Positions 5,087 to 7,177 of a DNA stretch of 7,177 nt are shown here, one piece after another. The position numbers and the translations under genes were made by a program. This DNA comes from Bacillota bacterium. Lineage in GTDB: Bacteria > Bacillota > UBA4882 > UBA8346. Location: contig JANQHU010000372.1 of assembly GCA_028282485.1 (NCBI GenBank), positions 1 through 7,177 on the forward strand, read 5' to 3'. The stretch's first letter is position 1. Each line of letters starts with the position of its first letter. The notes under the pieces are model-generated. The model had not been told where the DNA came from, searched no databases, and saw nothing but the letters and a program-made list of their open reading frames with translations.

Positions 5087-6712
5087 CTAGTTTGGCAGAT
5101 ACAACTTCTGATAATACTCGGCTAACATTCGCCCCACCCCAAAGGCTTCTTTAGTAGTCAAGATACTCTGGCGCATCATCTCCACCCACTTTTCCCGGCG
5201 GTCATAATAGGTAGGAATCACTTCTTTTTGGAGCACCTTACAGAGCGCTTGAAAATCATGTTCATCTAACTCCATCACATTTTCGGATTCAAAGCCATCG
5301 CCAAACTGCCAGCCATTAATGCCGTTTTGGCAGGCTTCCGGCCACCAGCCATCTAAAATGCTACAATTGAGCACCCCGTTCATAGCGGCTTTCATTCCGG
5401 AGGTGCCGCTGGCTTCTTTGGGACGCCGGGGATTATTAAGCCAGATATCGGAGCCTCTGGTTAAAACCCGGCCGATGGTCATATCGTAATTTTCTAAAAA
5501 GACGACCGCTTGAGGATAGCGCTTAGCCATTTTTACTAATTTGGCGACAATTTCTTTCCCCATATCATCAAGAGGATGGGCTTTTCCGGAAAAAACGATT
5601 TGCAGTTTGCGTTTCTTTAGCAACGGCTCAATAAAACTGGCTTCCCGAAAAATCAGATCACTCCGTTTATAACCAGCCGCCCGCCGGGAAAAACCAATTA
5701 ATAAGGCATCCGCAGCCAGTTCAACCCCGGTGCGGGCTTTAATAAAACCAATTAATTCTGCTTTATTCTCTTGATGCCGCTTCCAGAGATCACCTCCGGT
5801 TTCGGCCAGTTTAATCATTTTTTCATCAACCCAGGTAGGTAGGTGGATGGCATTGGTAATCCCAATGATTGGGGAACGATTATTAATGTGTTCCCACATT
5901 TGATTAGCGGTAACCGCGTGAAGAGCAGCTACAGCATTAGTAATTCGCGCCAACCTTAAGGCGGCTACTGTCATATTGAAAGGGGCCCCGCCGATTTCGG
6001 ACATCTGTTCTATCGTTAAGCCGTTATTAGCCCCCAGATACATGAGCCGTTCTAAGTAATGGGATTCATTTCCCTGAATAATGGGGGTATGTGTGGTAAA
6101 GACGATTTCTTTTTTGGAAAGATGCCAAGCCTCTGCAAAACTTTTTTTCTGCTCCATTTTTTCCCGCATCAATTCTAAGCCGGCAAAGACCGCATGGCCT
6201 TCGTTAAAATGGAAAACCTCAACCGGAATATTCAAGGCCCGTAAGGCTCGCACCCCACCAATGCCCAAAACCATCTCTTGGGCCACTCTCTCTTCACCAA
6301 ACCAACCGTAAAGCTGCCCGGTAATCCAAGCGTCATCGCCATTTTCCGGCAAATCTGTATCTAATAAATAAATAGGGGCATTGCCAAAAGAGTCTACCTG
6401 CCAAACCTTACAAGCCACCTCTCGTTTCCGAATATTAACTGTTACCGTCACCCCGGTATCTTTTAAGAAATCATACTGATAATTATGATAGGTATCATAA
6501 GGCTGGCCGTCTTTGCCAATCATCTGATCGCTATAACCCTGCTTCCATTTCAGCCCGATTCCCACCATAGGATAGTCATAATCCTTGGCTCCTTTTAAAT
6601 AATCCCCCGCCAAAATCCCTAACCCTCCGGCATAAGTTTTTAAGGAATTATCTAAAGCGTATTCCATACAAAAATAAGCAACTTGGGGTAACTTTTTCTT
6701 ATCATTTGCCAC
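5087..6712 (-). CDS. glgP: Short-form alpha-glucan (glycogen/maltodextrin) phosphorylase, GT35
   Basis: A 541-residue PLP-dependent glucan phosphorylase: it cleaves alpha-1,4-glucan ends with phosphate to give glucose-1-phosphate in the cytoplasm. Landmarks in order: YFCMEYAL (13-20), the glycine-rich YAGGLGILAGDYLK (27-40), HFNEGHAVF (168-176), TTHTP (206-210), TNAIHLPTW (286-294), RRAAGYKRSDLIF (343-355), the phosphate/PLP site FSGKAHP (374-380), LENYDM (406-411), and EASGTSGMK (433-441), whose K441 is the PLP-binding lysine. All active-site blocks are present. The classical enzymes have about 800 residues; this compact class lacks their N-terminal regulatory region, so allosteric AMP/phospho-control is unlikely. 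The start is GTG with AAAGGAGGA nine bases upstream. No glycogen-synthesis genes are visible in the window. It has its own promoter and only AT-rich sequence, not a clear terminator, behind it. Exact polymer preference is unknown. Confidence 0.9.
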   Translation of the reverse strand: MANDKKKLPQVAYFCMEYALDNSLKTYAGGLGILAGDYLKGAKDYDYPMVGIGLKWKQGYSDQMIGKDGQPYDTYHNYQYDFLKDTGVTVTVNIRKREVACKVWQVDSFGNAPIYLLDTDLPENGDDAWITGQLYGWFGEERVAQEMVLGIGGVRALRALNIPVEVFHFNEGHAVFAGLELMREKMEQKKSFAEAWHLSKKEIVFTTHTPIIQGNESHYLERLMYLGANNGLTIEQMSEIGGAPFNMTVAALRLARITNAVAALHAVTANQMWEHINNRSPIIGITNAIHLPTWVDEKMIKLAETGGDLWKRHQENKAELIGFIKARTGVELAADALLIGFSRRAAGYKRSDLIFREASFIEPLLKKRKLQIVFSGKAHPLDDMGKEIVAKLVKMAKRYPQAVVFLENYDMTIGRVLTRGSDIWLNNPRRPKEASGTSGMKAAMNGVLNCSILDGWWPEACQNGINGWQFGDGFESENVMELDEHDFQALCKVLQKEVIPTYYDRREKWVEMMRQSILTTKEAFGVGRMLAEYYQKLYLPN

Positions 6713-6725
6713 GTAAAACTTCCTC

Positions 6726-6747
6726 CTTTGAAGTATTCTTTGAAGTA
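6726..6747. repeat. Tandem 10-bp repeat overlapping the phosphorylase ribosome binding site
   Basis: CTTTGAAGTA occurs at 6726-6735 and 6738-6747 (period 12). On the minus strand the copy nearer the gene leads into the AAAGGAGGA ribosome binding site. It may be a replication-slippage duplication or a paired protein/RNA binding site. Confidence 0.6.
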
Positions 6748-6804
6748 CTGCTAGTAATGCTTTTTTAAAATCCTTATATTAGACCTTGAAACAAACATAG
6801 CTTA

Positions 6805-6833
6805 ATTATAAACAATTTCCTCAACTTCCTCAA
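6805..6833 (-). promoter_or_regulatory. Sigma-A promoter of the alpha-glucan phosphorylase gene
   Basis: On the minus strand: TTGAGG (6828-6833), a 17-base spacer, and a perfect TATAAT (6805-6810). The start would be near 6798, leaving a leader of about 85 bases. The -35 lies in a tandem 9-bp repeat GTTGAGGAA (6817-6834, two copies), which places a second TTGAGG inside the spacer. Confidence 0.8.
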
Positions 6834-6991
6834 CGTTTTTATGCTACTATTTATTACTAAAATACATTTTCTTCGCTATTATTACCTTATTTATAGATAA
6901 TTATGATTGGTTTTCCTGAATTTATAAAAAAATTTTGACCTAATCTCTTTTACAAATCTTTTTAAATTAATTACTGAAAACTTTTGTTTTT

Positions 6992-7042
6992 CCAAAAAAA
7001 AATCAGAAATTAATATATTTCAACTAACTTCTGATCTTTTGG
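6992..7042 (-). terminator. Intrinsic terminator of the partial gene at the right edge
   Basis: ATCAGAA (7002-7008) pairs with TTCTGAT (7029-7035), extended inward by TTA/TAA after a mismatch. On the minus strand it is followed by nine T residues (7002-6994). Outer CCAAAA/TTTTGG arms (6992-6997, 7037-7042) also pair. It lies 43 bases after the stop codon of the edge gene, which supports that gene. The stretch 6834-6991 after it held nothing else I could recognise. Confidence 0.75.
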
Positions 7043-7084
7043 CATTTTTTTATAGTTTTATATTATATATCCAGCACCCTACTT

Positions 7085-7177
7085 TTATACTTCATCTGTT
7101 TCACTTGAGTTCAAACTCAAAACGTTTCCTTTTAATTGTTCATAAATATTAGGTTTTCGTTCTTTTAGTAGACTAAG
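7085..7177 (-). CDS. C-terminal fragment of an unidentified protein, cut by the window edge
   Basis: Of the three minus-strand frames at the right edge, only one stays open: 30 codons from 7177 to a TAA at 7085-7087. The other two stop within the first dozen bases. The peptide begins LSLLKERKPNIYEQL and ends NSSETDEV; it is polar with a mixed-charge helix-like part and an acidic tail. A terminator follows after 43 bases, as expected for a gene end. The family is not recognised, and 30 residues are too few to assign a function. It would be the gene upstream of the phosphorylase, in the same orientation. Confidence 0.6.
   Translation of the reverse strand, partial: LSLLKERKPNIYEQLKGNVLSLNSSETDEV

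Noticed and set aside
6081..6311. Plus-strand ORF inside the phosphorylase gene
   Set aside because: It is a frame shadow of a well-conserved enzyme, with no ribosome binding site and no recognisable protein features.
6850..6880. Shared AGCGAA motif upstream of the phosphorylase, porin and trmN6 genes
   Set aside because: The six-base word is too short and its spacing to promoters varies, so chance recurrence in AT-rich gaps is a sufficient explanation.
1..7177. CRISPR array, tRNA, rRNA, insertion sequence or prophage genes
   Set aside because: No regularly spaced repeats, cloverleaf sequence, rRNA motifs, transposase or integrase were seen on either strand.

Overview
The window is an AT-rich stretch of a flagellated bacterium, most likely a member of the Bacillota (Firmicutes). 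The evidence is strong AGGAGG-type ribosome binding sites, frequent GTG/TTG starts, U-tract terminators, a CheY of the Firmicutes/Thermotoga 'CSAMGQ' type, and three promoters matching the sigma-D (sigma-28) consensus TAAA-N15-GCCGATAT. A secreted protein with porin character (signal peptide, C-terminal Phe) suggests an outer membrane, so a diderm lineage such as Negativicutes, Halanaerobiales or Limnochordia is possible. No 16S or taxon-specific marker is present, so this is inference.

Layout. The + strand carries the end of an ABC exporter subunit (1-930, cut by the window edge) and a small DMT/YdcZ-family membrane protein (1036-1479). From about 1480 onward everything reads on the - strand. 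In transcription order from the right edge these are: the last 30 codons of an unidentified gene (7085-7177) with its terminator (6992-7042); a short-form alpha-glucan phosphorylase (5087-6712) behind a good sigma-A promoter; a porin-like protein (3776-4816) behind a structured leader and in front of a 20-bp-stem terminator; a STAS-domain protein (3173-3487) with a sigma-D promoter and terminator; a TrmN6-type tRNA methyltransferase (2290-3021); and a stand-alone CheY (1589-1948) with a near-perfect sigma-D promoter.

The most notable part is the 341-bp gap between trmN6 and cheY. It holds a second sigma-D-like promoter (2192-2218), two consecutive hairpins whose six-base loops are AGGGAG and ACGGAG, and a terminator (2082-2110), all on one strand. 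Together these define a candidate sRNA of about 100 nt. Hairpins with an A-N-GGA-N hexaloop are the classical CsrA/RsmE recognition element, so this could be a flagellar-sigma-driven RNA that titrates CsrA. That would be unusual in Bacillota, where CsrA is known to be antagonised by the protein FliW. CheY and the STAS protein, whose usual phospho-serine position is non-phosphorylatable, appear to share the same sigma-D regulon.

Other gene-free stretches: 3488-3775 holds the STAS promoter, a cluster of DnaA-box-like 9-mers with an inverted repeat, and the porin terminator. 4817-5086 holds the porin leader and AT-rich promoter region. 6713-7084 holds the phosphorylase promoter, two short tandem repeats and a terminator; nothing further was recognised between about 6834 and 6991. 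931-1035 holds only the ribosome binding site of the YdcZ gene.
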